DNA of 64,000 nt from Pseudalkalibacillus berkeleyi (GCF_021608225.1 NZ_JAKIJS010000001.1:2914001-2978000), one strand, 5' to 3'. Counted from the stretch's first letter, positions 1 through 9,181 are shown. The notes: generated by a model not told the origin, from the sequence alone. Program-made: numbers and translations.

Positions 1-910
1 CGCCTTTCATTCCGTTAATCTCTAGCGTTGGACGAATTCCAGTCTGTTCTTGGAATGTGAAGCCTTGCTCACCGTAAAAATCATCAAGACCTAGTTGTTC
101 TTTCGTCTTTTCCTTGTCAAAAGGTATCGCCGCTACTTCTTGCTTCAATTCATCTGTCAGCTCGGGTACACCATCGTAAAATCCTTCAACCGCTACCTTT
201 CCGTCCTGATCATGTAACGAATCCAAAATTCGAACGAGTTGATGAACGGCATTAGGAACACCGCCTCCATAAACACCTGAATGGAGATCTGAATTCGCTG
301 TTGTTACAGTGAGTTCCATAGCAAGCGCACCTCGTAACGATGTACAAATCGCAGGCTGTCCTTCTTCAATAAAAGAAGTATCTGAAATCACCACAGCATC
401 ACAAGCTAACCGCTCTTGATTTTGTTCAATGAATGGTGGCAGATTCGGGCTTGCTTGCTCCTCTTCCCCTTCTATACAGAACTTTACATTCACAGGCAGC
501 TCACCGTTTTCATCCATCAATAACTCAAGTGCTTTCACATGAATGAATAACTGTCCCTTGTCGTCGGTTGCCCCTCTTGCATAAATCTTGTCATCCTTCA
601 CCACGGGCTCAAATGGTGGGGAATCCCATAGGTCTAGAGGTTCAACAGGCTGAACATCATAGTGACCATAAATCAGAACAGTCGGTTTTCCTTCAGCATG
701 CAGCCAGTCTGCATAAACGACTGGGTGCCCTTCTGTTTCAATGATTTCTACATTCTCCATATTGATCTTTCGAAGTGATTCTGCCAGCCACTCTGCAGCT
801 TTAACCACATCTTTTTTATGTTCCTTAATTGTTGAAATGCTTGGAATACGTAAAAAATCCTTCAGTTGCTCGATATACTCCTCTTTATGTAGTGCAATTC
901 GTTTTTCCAA
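1..910 (-). CDS. M20 family dipeptidase (CNDP-like), 3' end cut by window edge
   Basis: Zinc-dependent dipeptidase/deacylase of the M20 family. About 303 N-terminal residues are present and the C-terminus lies outside the window. Seen: metal-binding GHYDVQP (about residues 82-88), ARGATDDKGQ (111-120) bearing the bridging Asp, and IEGEEEASP (146-154) with the catalytic Glu pair, followed by the start of the lid/dimerisation domain (NSDLHSGVYGGG). This motif set is that of CNDP-type dipeptidases. The start is taken as TTG at 910 because GAGGAGG lies six bases before it and no ATG precedes the conserved N-terminus. Likely cytoplasmic peptide turnover; the substrate cannot be assigned. Confidence 0.9.
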   Translation of the reverse strand, partial: MEKRIALHKEEYIEQLKDFLRIPSISTIKEHKKDVVKAAEWLAESLRKINMENVEIIETEGHPVVYADWLHAEGKPTVLIYGHYDVQPVEPLDLWDSPPFEPVVKDDKIYARGATDDKGQLFIHVKALELLMDENGELPVNVKFCIEGEEEQASPNLPPFIEQNQERLACDAVVISDTSFIEEGQPAICTSLRGALAMELTVTTANSDLHSGVYGGGVPNAVHQLVRILDSLHDQDGKVAVEGFYDGVPELTDELKQEVAAIPFDKEKTKEQLGLDDFYGEQGFTFQEQTGIRPTLEINGMKG

Positions 911-1002
911 CCGACACCCTCCTCAAATACTTGTTATTTTTATTATAACAATCCATAAAAAAAGTTGCCGAAAATGGCAACATTCAACTATTACAAAAAA
1001 TT

Positions 1003-1040
1003 AAAAAGCCTTCAATCTCAAATTAGATTGAAGGCTTTAA
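1003..1040. terminator. Bidirectional rho-independent terminator
   Basis: A 14-bp perfect stem (AAAGCCTTCAATCT and its complement) with A/T runs on both sides. It serves mqo (leftward) and, if anything reads rightward, the opposite strand. A smaller hairpin (GTTGCC/GGCAAC) lies just left of it at about 964-980. Confidence 0.85.
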
Positions 1041-1059
1041 GAAAACATGAATTTATTTG

Positions 1060-2562
1060 TTAACTCTGAACGAGTTCTTTTTCATCTAGTCCAAGCGTAT
1101 GAGCGGTAGATGCGTGGATTTCTTCAAACAGCTCAGGGTTGTCCACTAAAGAAACACCATAAGATGGAACCATTTCTTTAATTTTTGATTCCCATTCAGG
1201 CATATGCTCTGGGAAGCATTTTTGTAAAACCTCGAGCATGACGTGTACAGCTGTAGAAGCACCTGGTGATGCTCCGAGAAGTGCTGCAATCGAGCCGTCA
1301 GAAGCACTCACAACCTCTGTTCCAAACTGAAGTGTTCCTTTACCGCCAGCTTCTGTATCTTTAATGACCTGCACGCGTTGACCGGCAACAACAATGTCCC
1401 AATCCTCGCTTTTCGCTTCCGGAATGAATTCACGTACTTCTTCCATACGTTTTTCAGCAGATAGCAATACTTGCTGGATCAAGTATTTCGTCAATCCCAT
1501 CTCTTTTAATCCGGCTGACAACATCGTTAGAACATTATTCGGTTTTACAGAACCGATTAAATCCATATTCGAACCTGCTTTTAAGAACTTTGGTGAAAAA
1601 CCAGCAAACGGTCCGAACAACAAGGATTTTTTATTATCAATATACCTTGTATCCAGATGTGGTACAGACATAGGAGGCGCACCGACCTTCGCTTTGCCGT
1701 ACACTTTCGCATTGTGTTGTTTAATAACCTCAGGATTGTTACATACCATGAACAGTCCGCTTACTGGGAAGCCTCCAATATTTTTCGACTCAGGAATCCC
1801 GGTTTTTTGAAGTAATGGTAGACTTCCACCTCCACCACCGATAAAGACGAACTTGGCTGTGTGATGCTCAATCTTCCCAGCATCCAAATCCCGTACTTTC
1901 ACATCCCATGAACCATCGGCAGTACGTTTAATGTCCTCAACACTATGCTTATAGTTGATCTCTACGTTTTCACCCTTTAGGTGGTCAAACATCTTACGCG
2001 TTAAAGCGCCAAAGTTAACATCCGTTCCTGAATCGATTTTCGTTGCAGCAATCGGCTGATCTAATTTACGACCTTCCATAATGAGCGGAAGCCATTCCAT
2101 CAATTTTTCAGGGTCATCAGAAAATTCCATGCCATTAAAAAGTGGATTACCTGAAAGCGCTTTAAAACGTCTTTTCAAATAATCTACGTTACTTTCACCG
2201 TGCACCAAGCTCATATGTGGCAGTGGCATAATGAATTCCTGCGGATTGCGAATCAATCCCTTGTTTACAAGATAAGACCAATATTGTCGTGAAAGCTGGA
2301 ATTGTTCATTAATTTTCAGCGCTTTGCTGATATCGATCGTTCCGTCTGCATCTTCTTTCGTGTAGTTCAGCTCGCATAATGCAGCATGTCCCGTCCCTGC
2401 ATTATTCCATTCGTTAGAGCTTTCTTCTCCTGCTTTTTCGAGTTTCTCAAAGACTTTGATTTCCCATTGAGGTACTAACTGTTTGAGTAATGATCCCAAA
2501 GTCGCACTCATGACTCCGGCACCAATTAAGATCACGTCTGTCTTTTTCTGAATGCTGCTCAT
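1060..2562 (-). CDS. mqo: Malate:quinone oxidoreductase
   Basis: FAD-dependent, membrane-associated oxidation of L-malate to oxaloacetate with electrons passed to menaquinone; an alternative to NAD-malate dehydrogenase in the TCA cycle. 500 residues is the normal family length. Seen: N-terminal FAD-binding [15 protein letters not shown] (residues 9-23), the MQO signature [18 protein letters not shown], and [15 protein letters not shown] longer frame starts at 2592, but the ATG at 2562 is preferred because AAGGATG lies eight bases upstream. A cre-like palindrome about 175 bp upstream suggests carbon catabolite control. Single-gene unit with its own terminator. Confidence 0.95.
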   Translation of the reverse strand: MSSIQKKTDVILIGAGVMSATLGSLLKQLVPQWEIKVFEKLEKAGEESSNEWNNAGTGHAALCELNYTKEDADGTIDISKALKINEQFQLSRQYWSYLVNKGLIRNPQEFIMPLPHMSLVHGESNVDYLKRRFKALSGNPLFNGMEFSDDPEKLMEWLPLIMEGRKLDQPIAATKIDSGTDVNFGALTRKMFDHLKGENVEINYKHSVEDIKRTADGSWDVKVRDLDAGKIEHHTAKFVFIGGGGGSLPLLQKTGIPESKNIGGFPVSGLFMVCNNPEVIKQHNAKVYGKAKVGAPPMSVPHLDTRYIDNKKSLLFGPFAGFSPKFLKAGSNMDLIGSVKPNNVLTMLSAGLKEMGLTKYLIQQVLLSAEKRMEEVREFIPEAKSEDWDIVVAGQRVQVIKDTEAGGKGTLQFGTEVVSASDGSIAALLGASPGASTAVHVMLEVLQKCFPEHMPEWESKIKEMVPSYGVSLVDNPELFEEIHASTAHTLGLDEKELVQS

Positions 2563-2736
2563 GCTACCCATCCTTATATCGTTTATTTGCAAAAAAGTAG
2601 GCGCTCCTGCTCAGATGTCATAAAATGCAAGGCGAAATTAGGAACAACCTTTTCTATTTCAATCCAATTTAAATTGCTTGTGTATTAGTTGTAAAAGATA
2701 GATTAGAATTTTTACTATTATCTTATAATTATAAAC

Positions 2737-2753
2737 CATTTGAAGCGCTTTCG
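2737..2753. promoter_or_regulatory. Candidate cre site (CcpA) upstream of mqo
   Basis: ATTTGAAGCGCTTTCGT contains the symmetric core GAAGCGCTTTC of catabolite-responsive elements, with one or two departures from the Bacillus consensus. The position 175 bp before mqo fits glucose repression of a TCA-cycle gene. Inference only. Confidence 0.5.
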
Positions 2754-2795
2754 TCCACAAGACTCAAGGAATCATCCAGTTCCTGGTACCTAAAT

Positions 2796-2811
2796 CGTTT
2801 CACGTGGAACA
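2796..2811. promoter_or_regulatory. parS-like site (ParB/Spo0J binding), distal copy
   Basis: Read on the minus strand it is TGTTCCACGTGAAACG, one base from the Bacillus parS consensus TGTTNCACGTGAAACA. It lies between mqo and the DUF454 gene, about 50 kb from parAB, well within the origin-proximal zone where parS sites cluster. Confidence 0.7.
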
Positions 2812-2825
2812 TTTGTACTTCTCAT

Positions 2826-3209
2826 TTACGTATCTTCGTGCTTCAAGGTTTTCGTTAAAGAAATGACTACAGTGAAAAAGCATGCTCCAAAAATAAATCC
2901 AATACGCAAAAATAGATGGGAAGCGATAAAGATTGCAGAATAAAGCATTGAACTCCAGATCATCAATAGCACCGTAATCTTTGCTTTCAGCGGTATACCT
3001 CTACCTGCTTTATAGTTTTGTATATATGATCCGAACCACTTATTTGTCATTAACCAGTTGTAAAGACGCTCAGAGCTTCTTACGTAACAGGCAGCTGCCA
3101 GTAATAGAAATGGTGTAGTCGGAACTAATGGTAGAATAATGCCTATTACGCCAAGGATTAGCGAGACTGTGCCAACAAATATGAGTAAGATTTTGATTAC
3201 TTGCTTCAT
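2826..3209 (-). CDS. YbaN/DUF454 family small membrane protein
   Basis: 127-residue integral membrane protein. Seen: hydrophobic segment at residues 3-25 running into the DUF454 signature GIILPLVPTTPFLLLAAACY, a basic stretch (KAGRGIPLKAK), then two further hydrophobic segments. The function of the family is unknown. A longer frame begins at 3233, but the ATG at 3209 has AGGGGA about nine bases upstream and gives the usual family length. Transcribed leftward between a parS-like site and the NUDIX gene. Confidence 0.85.
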   Translation of the reverse strand: MKQVIKILLIFVGTVSLILGVIGIILPLVPTTPFLLLAAACYVRSSERLYNWLMTNKWFGSYIQNYKAGRGIPLKAKITVLLMIWSSMLYSAIFIASHLFLRIGFIFGACFFTVVISLTKTLKHEDT

Positions 3210-3310
3210 ACAATGAATCCCCTTCACGTTCATAACTATCTACAAGTTTATCATCTAAGTATTCATCGTGAACAAAAGAAAAACCACATGCTAGGACATC
3301 ATGCGGTTCC

Positions 3311-3937
3311 TCAATCTATTTCTTTTAACTTTTCAACAAAATGATAGAGAATTCGCGCAGTCATTCCCCAAATGACTTTGTCCTCATATCGATAAAAGTA
3401 CTCTTCAAACGCCCTCGCTGACCAATCGTAGTCTCGGCCATTCGGGATGAGATCGAATGGGAAGGTATCATCCGGCTTTACATTAAAGTTCACGTGATGA
3501 ATTTCTGGATGATTTTCTTTAAAAAAGGAAAGCGGGACCGTAAATACTTCTTCCACTTCATCTGGATTTGGATTCAACTCTGAAGCTTCACCATTCAAAA
3601 AGCCTGCGAACGTAAACACGATTGTACCGAATGGAGAAACCATATAATCGAACGGATACACATTCGTAATCGACGCTCTTGTCACCCTAAGCTCTTCCAT
3701 CGTTTCTCTAATCGCAGTATCTTCGACTTTTTGATCCTTTGGGTCAACCTTACCACCAGGAAAACAAATTTCCCCCGGCTGTCTTCGCATTTGTAATGAA
3801 CGTACTTCAAACAGCACGTGTAGCTCGTCCTCTTTTTCAATTAACGGAATCAAAACCGAAAACTCTTTAAATGCCTGATTGCCCAGAATAGACGGCTTAT
3901 GATTTTTCATATGTTCAATAATCTTTTTCGAATCCAT
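3311..3937 (-). CDS. NUDIX hydrolase, CoA pyrophosphatase type
   Basis: 208 residues. The NUDIX box is clear: GGKVDPKDQKVEDTAIRETM followed by EEL (about residues 79-101), giving the Gx5Ex7REUxEE metal site. The preceding LQMRRQPGEICFPGG segment and the later long YFYRYEDKVIWGMTARIL are typical of the CoA/nudix YeaB (NudL) branch, which cleaves coenzyme A or acyl-CoA to 4'-phosphopantetheine and 3',5'-ADP. Likely housekeeping; the precise substrate is inferred from the family. Followed on the same strand only by the DUF454 gene. Confidence 0.88.
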   Translation of the reverse strand: MDSKKIIEHMKNHKPSILGNQAFKEFSVLIPLIEKEDELHVLFEVRSLQMRRQPGEICFPGGKVDPKDQKVEDTAIRETMEELRVTRASITNVYPFDYMVSPFGTIVFTFAGFLNGEASELNPNPDEVEEVFTVPLSFFKENHPEIHHVNFNVKPDDTFPFDLIPNGRDYDWSARAFEEYFYRYEDKVIWGMTARILYHFVEKLKEID

Positions 3938-4011
3938 CCTACATACTCCTCGACGTCTTTCCTCTAGTATAACAAAATCTATCTGTCGTTTTGAGAAATC
4001 CGTTTACATGA

Positions 4012-4043
4012 AAACCCGAGAAGCTGTTTTGCTCCTCGGGTTT
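4012..4043 (-). terminator. Rho-independent terminator after the 59-aa gene
   Basis: The stem AAACCCGAG/CTCGGGTTT is followed on the minus strand by a short T tract. It lies directly downstream of the small basic ORF ending at 4058. Confidence 0.75.
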
Positions 4044-4057
4044 AATCATTAGGATTT

Positions 4058-4237
4058 TTATTGTTTTTTACGTCGCTTTATTTTGTGATATGATTTCGTC
4101 TGTTTCATATGTTTCCGTAGCTCTTCAAGTGGTATATCATCAAGAAAATAACCGTCATCCCTAAACATCACGTCAAAATCCAACTCTTGATCCAACGGTT
4201 TCTTTGGAACATTCTTGCCCACATTTATTCTCGGCAT
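4058..4237 (-). CDS. Small basic protein of unknown function (59 aa)
   Basis: Not recognised as a named family. The 59-residue frame starts MPRINVGKNVPKKPLDQELD, has an acidic middle (FDVMFRDDGYFLDDIPLEEL) and a very basic tail (KIKRRKKQ). Support: a purine-rich GGAGGTGG upstream of the ATG at good spacing, and a terminator immediately after the stop. The acidic-then-basic layout is that of a small soluble cytoplasmic protein. No neighbour suggests a role. Confidence 0.7.
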   Translation of the reverse strand: MPRINVGKNVPKKPLDQELDFDVMFRDDGYFLDDIPLEELRKHMKQTKSYHKIKRRKKQ

Positions 4238-4517
4238 CCATCCACCTCCAAAGTTTCTTGAAAAACTTCTTTCACCAATCGAGCTACCCTCATTAAATAT
4301 TCATTTATCCATTGTTATGACGGATCAAAACAAAATATTCATTCCGTTCATATGACCTAAATTTAACCAAAACGTCTTGCCCTCTTGCACTTTTCATGTA
4401 ATACGATTAAAGTATATACTGGTTGAAATCTAACCAAACTTGTAAAAAGACAGAAATCATTTTACTTTTTAATTTTGGGAATTTGTTTTCCCTTAAAGGA
4501 AAGGGTTCAGATATATT

Positions 4518-5519
4518 ATGAAAGATAATTTTTGGCATGAGTTGCCGAAGCCGTTTTTTGTGCTGGCACCGATGGAAGCTGTTACGGATGTCGTTTTTCG
4601 TCATGTCGTGAGTGAAGCAGCGAGGCCTGACGTGTTTTTTACAGAATTTACGAATACGGACAGCTACTGTCATCCAAATGGAAGAGACAGTGTAAAGGGG
4701 CGTCTTGCGTTCACGGAAGATGAACAACCGATCGTCGCTCATATTTGGGGAGACAAGCCCGAATACTTCCGGCAAATGAGTATTGGCATGGCTGAAATGG
4801 GCTATCGTGGGGTTGATATCAATATGGGATGTCCAGTGCAGAATGTTGCAGCGAATGGAAAGGGATGCGGGTTAATCCGCCGTCCGGATGTTGCAGCGGA
4901 AATCGTTCAGGCAGCCAAAGCAGGAGGACTACCCGTAAGTGTGAAGACGCGTCTCGGTTATTCGAAAGTCGAGGAATGGCATGATTGGCTGAAGCACCTC
5001 TTAGAGCAGGATATTGTCAATCTTTCCATCCATCTCCGCACAAAAAAGGAAATGAGTAATGTAGATGCGCACTGGGAGCTGATCCCTGAGATCAAGAAAC
5101 TCCGTGACGAAGTGGCCCCTCATACGCTACTAACAATCAACGGAGACATTCCTGACCGTCAGAAGGGCCTTGAACTCGCAGAAAATTATGGCATTGATGG
5201 CGTAATGATCGGAAGAGGCGTATTCCATAACCCGTTCTGTTTCGAGAAAGAGAAAAAGGAGCATACGAGCGAAGAATTACTCGACCTTCTCCGTCTGCAG
5301 CTTGACCTTCATGATAAATATTCCGAAGAACTCGAGCCACGACTCTTCAAACCGCTCCGCCGCTTCTTTAAAATATACGTCAAAGGATTCCGAGGAGCCG
5401 GACAATTAAGGAATCAACTCATGGAAACAGAAACCACCGAGGAAGTACGTGCACTGCTAGATGAATTTACAGAAAAACACGGCGTAAAAGAAGAAAACGG
5501 ATTTTCAGTTCATAAATAA
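4518..5519 (+). CDS. tRNA-dihydrouridine synthase
   Basis: FMN-dependent reduction of uridine to dihydrouridine in tRNA D-loops. 333 residues in a TIM-barrel fold. Seen: [14 protein letters not shown] near residue 16 (FMN pocket), [12 protein letters not shown] with the active-site Cys around residue 99, SVKTRLGY with the FMN/RNA-binding Lys and Arg, and [13 protein letters not shown] near residue 240. The sequence differs from the PMAGVTN type of B. subtilis DusB, so no symbol is assigned. A purine-rich AAAGGAAAGGG lies upstream of the ATG. Monocistronic, followed by a strong terminator. Confidence 0.93.
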   Translation: MKDNFWHELPKPFFVLAPMEAVTDVVFRHVVSEAARPDVFFTEFTNTDSYCHPNGRDSVKGRLAFTEDEQPIVAHIWGDKPEYFRQMSIGMAEMGYRGVDINMGCPVQNVAANGKGCGLIRRPDVAAEIVQAAKAGGLPVSVKTRLGYSKVEEWHDWLKHLLEQDIVNLSIHLRTKKEMSNVDAHWELIPEIKKLRDEVAPHTLLTINGDIPDRQKGLELAENYGIDGVMIGRGVFHNPFCFEKEKKEHTSEELLDLLRLQLDLHDKYSEELEPRLFKPLRRFFKIYVKGFRGAGQLRNQLMETETTEEVRALLDEFTEKHGVKEENGFSVHK

Positions 5520-5526
5520 TGTCTAG

Positions 5527-5568
5527 AAAGCATGGGGACGATTCGAATCGTTCCCATGCTTTATTTTT
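5527..5568 (+). terminator. Rho-independent terminator of the dus gene
   Basis: A near-perfect long palindrome (AAAGCATGGGGACGATTCGA paired with its complement) is followed by TTATTTTTG. It also ends leftward transcription less well. Confidence 0.9.
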
Positions 5569-5591
5569 GTTAGATAGAAAGTAAAAAATAA

Positions 5592-5954
5592 TTAGCCACT
5601 AAAACATAATAATCTATTATCAGAGTAAAGAATGAGATCACTGTATTCGTAATAAATGTGTGATGAATTATTATTAGTGTAATATTTTCTTATTTTATAT
5701 CTTTTAAATAAAACTTTGTTTCTTGATAACAATTTGGACACTGACCTTTTAAAATAATTTTTGACTCTACCTACTGTATTTATCAACTCTGTACTATTTG
5801 TTAAACCTTTGTATGACAATACACCAACAATAATAACTGACAGGAGAATTGCGATTAAATAGATAATTTTAAAAAATATATTTATAATAGCCCATAGTTT
5901 TTTAATAGTAACCATCCTCATATTTCCTTGATCCCTTTCCCACCTAAAAAGCAT
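5592..5954 (-). CDS. Hypothetical protein with one membrane segment
   Basis: 120-residue frame, very AT-rich compared with the flanking dus and symporter genes. Seen: a strong hydrophobic segment (IINIFFKIIYLIAILLSVII, about residues 24-43) followed by a basic, Asn/Tyr-rich C-terminal half. No family recognised. The true start is uncertain: ATGs at residues 12 and 14 sit close to AAGGAAATATGAGG. It may be a recent acquisition or a degraded gene. It could also be a chance ORF in AT-rich DNA. Confidence 0.4.
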   Translation of the reverse strand: MLFRWERDQGNMRMVTIKKLWAIINIFFKIIYLIAILLSVIIVGVLSYKGLTNSTELINTVGRVKNYFKRSVSKLLSRNKVLFKRYKIRKYYTNNNSSHIYYEYSDLILYSDNRLLCFSG

Positions 5955-6195
5955 GATCGGTCTGTAAGGTAAGGATTGTAGTATTCAAATTTCATATTAA
6001 ATATGAGTCCCTGTCACATGTCGAATTTGATTAAAACAAAAAAATTTAATTACCTATGACAAAAATGACAATTTTGTGTATACTTGTATTTGATAATATT
6101 TTGATTTTTCTAAAAATTATAGAAGGGGGAAACAGAAAATATAATAAGTGCCAACCATGTTGTAAGTTTTAAGCACCATAAACGTCTCTATTTAG

Positions 6196-6215
6196 AATGA
6201 GCGTTCAGTCAGCTT
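6196..6215. promoter_or_regulatory. TetR-type operator-like repeat, copy 1
   Basis: ATGAGCGTTCAGTCAGCTT shares TGAGCGTTCA(A/G)TCAG with a second copy at 6286-6306. Such TGA-GCGT-TCA palindromes are typical of TetR-family (FadR/AcrR-like) repressors. The pair lies 85-185 bp before the symporter operon. Confidence 0.5.
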
Positions 6216-6285
6216 CAAATTACATTGAGTATGAACAAAAATTAAATAGCAATAAGATTATAAAAAAATTTTCTACTTTATAACG

Positions 6286-6306
6286 ATTGAGCGTTCAATC
6301 AGAAGC
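6286..6306. promoter_or_regulatory. TetR-type operator-like repeat, copy 2 (perfect palindrome core)
   Basis: ATTGAGCGTTCAAT is a 5-4-5 palindrome and is followed by CAGAAGC. It is spaced 90 bp from copy 1. No TetR regulator gene is present in the window, so the regulator would be encoded elsewhere. Confidence 0.55.
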
Positions 6307-6332
6307 CCGTTGTATAAGTATTTCAGCAAAAA

Positions 6333-6348
6333 ATGTAAGCGCTTTATA
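6333..6348. promoter_or_regulatory. Candidate cre site (CcpA) before the symporter operon
   Basis: ATGTAAGCGCTTTATA matches the WTGNAANCGNWNNCW consensus with one mismatch. It lies about 35 bp upstream of the first start codon, a position that would block transcription when CcpA binds. Confidence 0.6.
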
Positions 6349-6382
6349 ATCAATAATTTTTACATAGTAAAGGTGGGTACCA

Positions 6383-6664
6383 ATGGGAGCTTATAAAAAA
6401 GAGGTTTGGTTTACGATTATTCTATCAGGACTGTTTTTGGTGACTGGGCATATGGGATTATTATTTTCGATTTTCCCGGTTGAAGGTAATCTTTTCGGTT
6501 TTCCAATCATGTATATCGTTCCTGTTTTGGTCGGTTGGTTTGGTGTATTTTTCTTGACGTTAATCGCCGGTAAAGTAGGAAATCACATCGATCAGGCAAT
6601 TGCCGAAGAAGACGAATTAAATCAACAAAGAGCAAAACATCAGCAGGAAAAGGAGGTCGTTTAA
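6383..6664 (+). CDS. Small membrane partner of the downstream Na+:solute symporter
   Basis: 93 residues with two hydrophobic segments (about 9-32 and 41-64) and a charged, Gln/Glu-rich tail (EEDELNQQRAKHQQEKE). It is separated by one base from the symporter gene, so the two are co-transcribed and probably translationally coupled. Small two-TM proteins of the DUF485/DUF4212/YhdT kind accompany SSS-family transporters in many bacteria; which family this belongs to I cannot say from sight. Start supported by AAAGGTGGG upstream of the ATG. Confidence 0.8.
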   Translation: MGAYKKEVWFTIILSGLFLVTGHMGLLFSIFPVEGNLFGFPIMYIVPVLVGWFGVFFLTLIAGKVGNHIDQAIAEEDELNQQRAKHQQEKEVV

Positions 6665-6665
6665 T

Positions 6666-8312
6666 ATGGAACAAACCTGGCAATTGGAAAATCCAATCAT
6701 AGGAATCGGTATAGTAGCTGCTTCTTTTGTGCTGTTCTACTTTATAAGTTGGTTTTCTAACCGGGCTAGTAAATCGGTAGAAGATTTATATGTTGCTGGT
6801 GGAGGAGTCGGGCCGATAACCAATGGTTTAGCTATGGCATCTACATATATGAGCTTGGCAACTTTTTTAGGGGTAACAGGACTTATTTTAAACTTGAAAG
6901 CACCTTTCGTTTTTATTTGGATTCAGATGATTTTGGCTATACCGCTTATCACGATTATTTACGGGACGTGTTTGCGACGAATGGGTGCATACTCTCCCGC
7001 ACACTTTGTTAAGGAAAGGTACGGTAGATCAGCAGCCGTTATTGTTGCACTTTGGATGATCTTAATTTCCATTATGTATGCTTTAGGGCAAATGATTGGT
7101 ATTGCCAAAACCTTCGAGTTGCTATTTGGCATTCCTTATATGACCGGGTTGTTCGTAGGTGGTTTATTAATAACTGGATACGTTACCATCGGCGGTATGA
7201 GAGGTGCTACAAATAACGCAGCCATTCAAATGGTTATCATCGCATTAATGTTCATCGTCCCCCTCGGTGCGATCATGAAGGCTATGGGCTCTACTGGCTG
7301 GTATTTCCCACCGCTTTTATATGCTGACATGGTGCCTTCCATGTTAGAAGCTGTTCCTGACTTTTTTGATTATCAATTTGGGGTGAAATGGTATTTCGCA
7401 ATCATTCCAGCCTTAACGTTAGGTTCATTAGGATTGCCTCACCTTGCAATGCGTATCTATACTGCCTCCAGTCTAAAGAGTGCGCGTCAGGCTATGGTAT
7501 GGTTCGCGTTGATCCTTGGACTTGTGTTTTCTGCTACCTACACAATGGGATTTGCAGGCGTGTTTTTTAATAATACAAACGGAAATATTATCTCTGCTGC
7601 TGATGCAGACAAACTAACGATTATCTTAAACCTTGTCTACAATCCAGATTGGGTAACAGCATTAGTAATTGCCGGAGCTATTTCAGCCGGTATATCAACT
7701 CTTAGTGGTAATCTGTTAGCGATCGGTGCTTTACTTTCTCAGGATATTATTACAACATTAGTTCCGAACATCACAAATAAAGCAAAAATGAGAATTGGGT
7801 ATTTTGCAATTGCACTCGGAGGTATCGTTAGTATTCTATTAGCTCTTCAACCACCTGCCTTCCTTGTAGTAAGTATTCTCTGGGCATTTGGATTAGCAGC
7901 TGTTACAAATGCACCGATCATTTTAATGGGTGTATGGTGGAAAGGTGCGAATAAATTTGGTGCGATTACTTCAGTAGTCGTAGCAGGGCTTTTGTATGTT
8001 ATTGTGTCGCCTTTTGTTTTCCCGGGTATCGTCGTAAGCGGACATGCGTTAACAGACAGTCTTGGTTTATCAGGTGCTATGCTGTGTGTGCCAATCGCAT
8101 TCATCGTGCTTATTGTTGTATCGATCATCACGAACAGAATGCCGCGCTTCCAGAACAGACTTACTACTCAGCAGGACCATAAGTTAATTGAGCTGATCCA
8201 TGGCTGGAGTGATGTTAATCCAGCGAGATACAACAGTGTGATTGGGACAGTTGTCGTTATTGTGGTGAGTGCTTTGACACTTATCTGGGCAATCACTCCT
8301 TGGCAGTTTTAA
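6666..8312 (+). CDS. Sodium:solute symporter (SSS family)
   Basis: 548 residues, about 13 membrane segments. Seen: SVEDLYVAGGGVGPITNGLA (about residues 36-55), the SSS hallmark region with the first Na+-site helix (MASTYMSLATFLG), GQMIGIAKTFELLFGIPY, LGSLGLPHLAMRIYTA, and AISAGISTLSGNLLAIGALL near residue 340, where the conserved Ser/Thr pair for Na+ lies. Closest in layout to the ActP/PanF/YwcA group that takes up acetate or other monocarboxylates; the substrate is not decidable. Operon of two genes with cre-like and TetR-like sites upstream, consistent with an induced, glucose-repressed carbon-source transporter. GAGGTCGT precedes the ATG. Confidence 0.92.
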   Translation: MEQTWQLENPIIGIGIVAASFVLFYFISWFSNRASKSVEDLYVAGGGVGPITNGLAMASTYMSLATFLGVTGLILNLKAPFVFIWIQMILAIPLITIIYGTCLRRMGAYSPAHFVKERYGRSAAVIVALWMILISIMYALGQMIGIAKTFELLFGIPYMTGLFVGGLLITGYVTIGGMRGATNNAAIQMVIIALMFIVPLGAIMKAMGSTGWYFPPLLYADMVPSMLEAVPDFFDYQFGVKWYFAIIPALTLGSLGLPHLAMRIYTASSLKSARQAMVWFALILGLVFSATYTMGFAGVFFNNTNGNIISAADADKLTIILNLVYNPDWVTALVIAGAISAGISTLSGNLLAIGALLSQDIITTLVPNITNKAKMRIGYFAIALGGIVSILLALQPPAFLVVSILWAFGLAAVTNAPIILMGVWWKGANKFGAITSVVVAGLLYVIVSPFVFPGIVVSGHALTDSLGLSGAMLCVPIAFIVLIVVSIITNRMPRFQNRLTTQQDHKLIELIHGWSDVNPARYNSVIGTVVVIVVSALTLIWAITPWQF

Positions 8313-8314
8313 AA

Positions 8315-8342
8315 GAAAGGGTGAAGATTCCTTCACCCTTTC
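8315..8342 (+). terminator. Terminator of the symporter operon
   Basis: GAAAGGGTGAAG/CTTCACCCTTTC stem begins three bases after the symporter stop codon. The T tract is weak (TCCCTT). Confidence 0.75.
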
Positions 8343-8378
8343 CCTTAACTACATAGAATTTAGAAGCAGGTGAAAGAA

Positions 8379-8948
8379 ATGGAATCATTGTCAACTATTT
8401 TTAATACTCTCCTATTAAAGAAAGAGTCTATTTCAACCATTATACAATCTGAAGTATATTCCAGGTGGGCTGCCATTTTCACCTTACTTGTCGGGGTATG
8501 CCATGGAATTATTTCCTATTTTCAGATGCCCTCTGCTTATATTGAGTTTGACTCGCCAGTTTTGCAATCGATCGCATTTTTAATTGTAATCTTAATAGGT
8601 ATTTTTATGGTTTTTATCACGCGGGTTGGATTAACCTTTTTATTATGGGCCGGTGGAAAAGCATTCGGAGGTCCCGGGTTGCTTCGTGTTTTGAATAGGT
8701 TGACAAGCTTCGCAATCGTTCCGATCATTATTGGATTACCAGCGATCACATCTATAAATGCAGGAAATAGCGGAAATGTCTTATTGAATAGTTTACTATT
8801 CATTGCATTAATCTGGATTTATTTCATCTCAGTTAAAATCATCGAGGTCTCTCAAAATCTGAACAAATGGAAGGCATATAGCGCTGCACTATTCGCGTTC
8901 ATTTTCTTTGCAAGTGTCTATTACATCATCATTCCACCTGCCTCTTAA
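8379..8948 (+). CDS. Yip1-domain-like membrane protein
   Basis: 189 residues with five hydrophobic segments (approximately 28-48, 62-85, 107-125, 133-150, 163-184 in the 192-aa frame). The layout, with SIFNTLLLKKES at the N-terminus and a large F/W-containing second helix, resembles bacterial Yip1/DUF1189-like proteins of unknown function. A GTG at 8370 could start the frame, but the ATG at 8379 has AGGTG at ideal spacing. It follows the symporter operon after a terminator and has its own terminator. The last clearly host-like gene before the island. Confidence 0.7.
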   Translation: MESLSTIFNTLLLKKESISTIIQSEVYSRWAAIFTLLVGVCHGIISYFQMPSAYIEFDSPVLQSIAFLIVILIGIFMVFITRVGLTFLLWAGGKAFGGPGLLRVLNRLTSFAIVPIIIGLPAITSINAGNSGNVLLNSLLFIALIWIYFISVKIIEVSQNLNKWKAYSAALFAFIFFASVYYIIIPPAS

Positions 8949-8965
8949 TAAATACGATTCAACTG

Positions 8966-8990
8966 ACCACTGCCTTATGCAGTGGTTTTT
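8966..8990 (+). terminator. Terminator after the Yip1-like gene
   Basis: ACCACTG-CCTTATG-CAGTGGT stem followed by TTTT. Confidence 0.85.
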
Positions 8991-9124
8991 AATGCTTTTG
9001 TTGCTTTTCCATCGTCAGCCTGCATACCTTTTATCACCACCTAGTATCTTCACAGGAATGATTTTCCTTTCTTATTAGGATGCCTGTCACTTCCCGAGCA
9101 AAATGAACGACAACCGCCAAGTCA

Positions 9125-9181
9125 AGGGACGGTTCTTGTGGTTCGATTATATAGTCCAGAGCAACCGTCCCGTCTGTTCCC
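9125..9181. repeat. Palindromic GGGACGGTT repeat, copy 1
   Basis: GGGACGGTT and AACCGTCCC arms separated by 28 bp, with inner text TTGTGGTTCGATTATATAGT. A nearly identical unit occurs at 11109-11163. Similar GGGACGGTTCTTTTG palindromes are dispersed in Bacillales genomes as REP/MITE-like elements mobilised by Y1 (IS200-like) transposases. Confidence 0.7.

Noticed and set aside
741-1004. 87-codon rightward frame over the dipeptidase 5' end
   Set aside because: Antisense shadow of the M20 gene; no ribosome binding site and no family resemblance.
4407-4775. 122-codon leftward frame opposite the dus start
   Set aside because: Lies antisense to well-conserved dihydrouridine synthase sequence and its promoter; composition is not protein-like.
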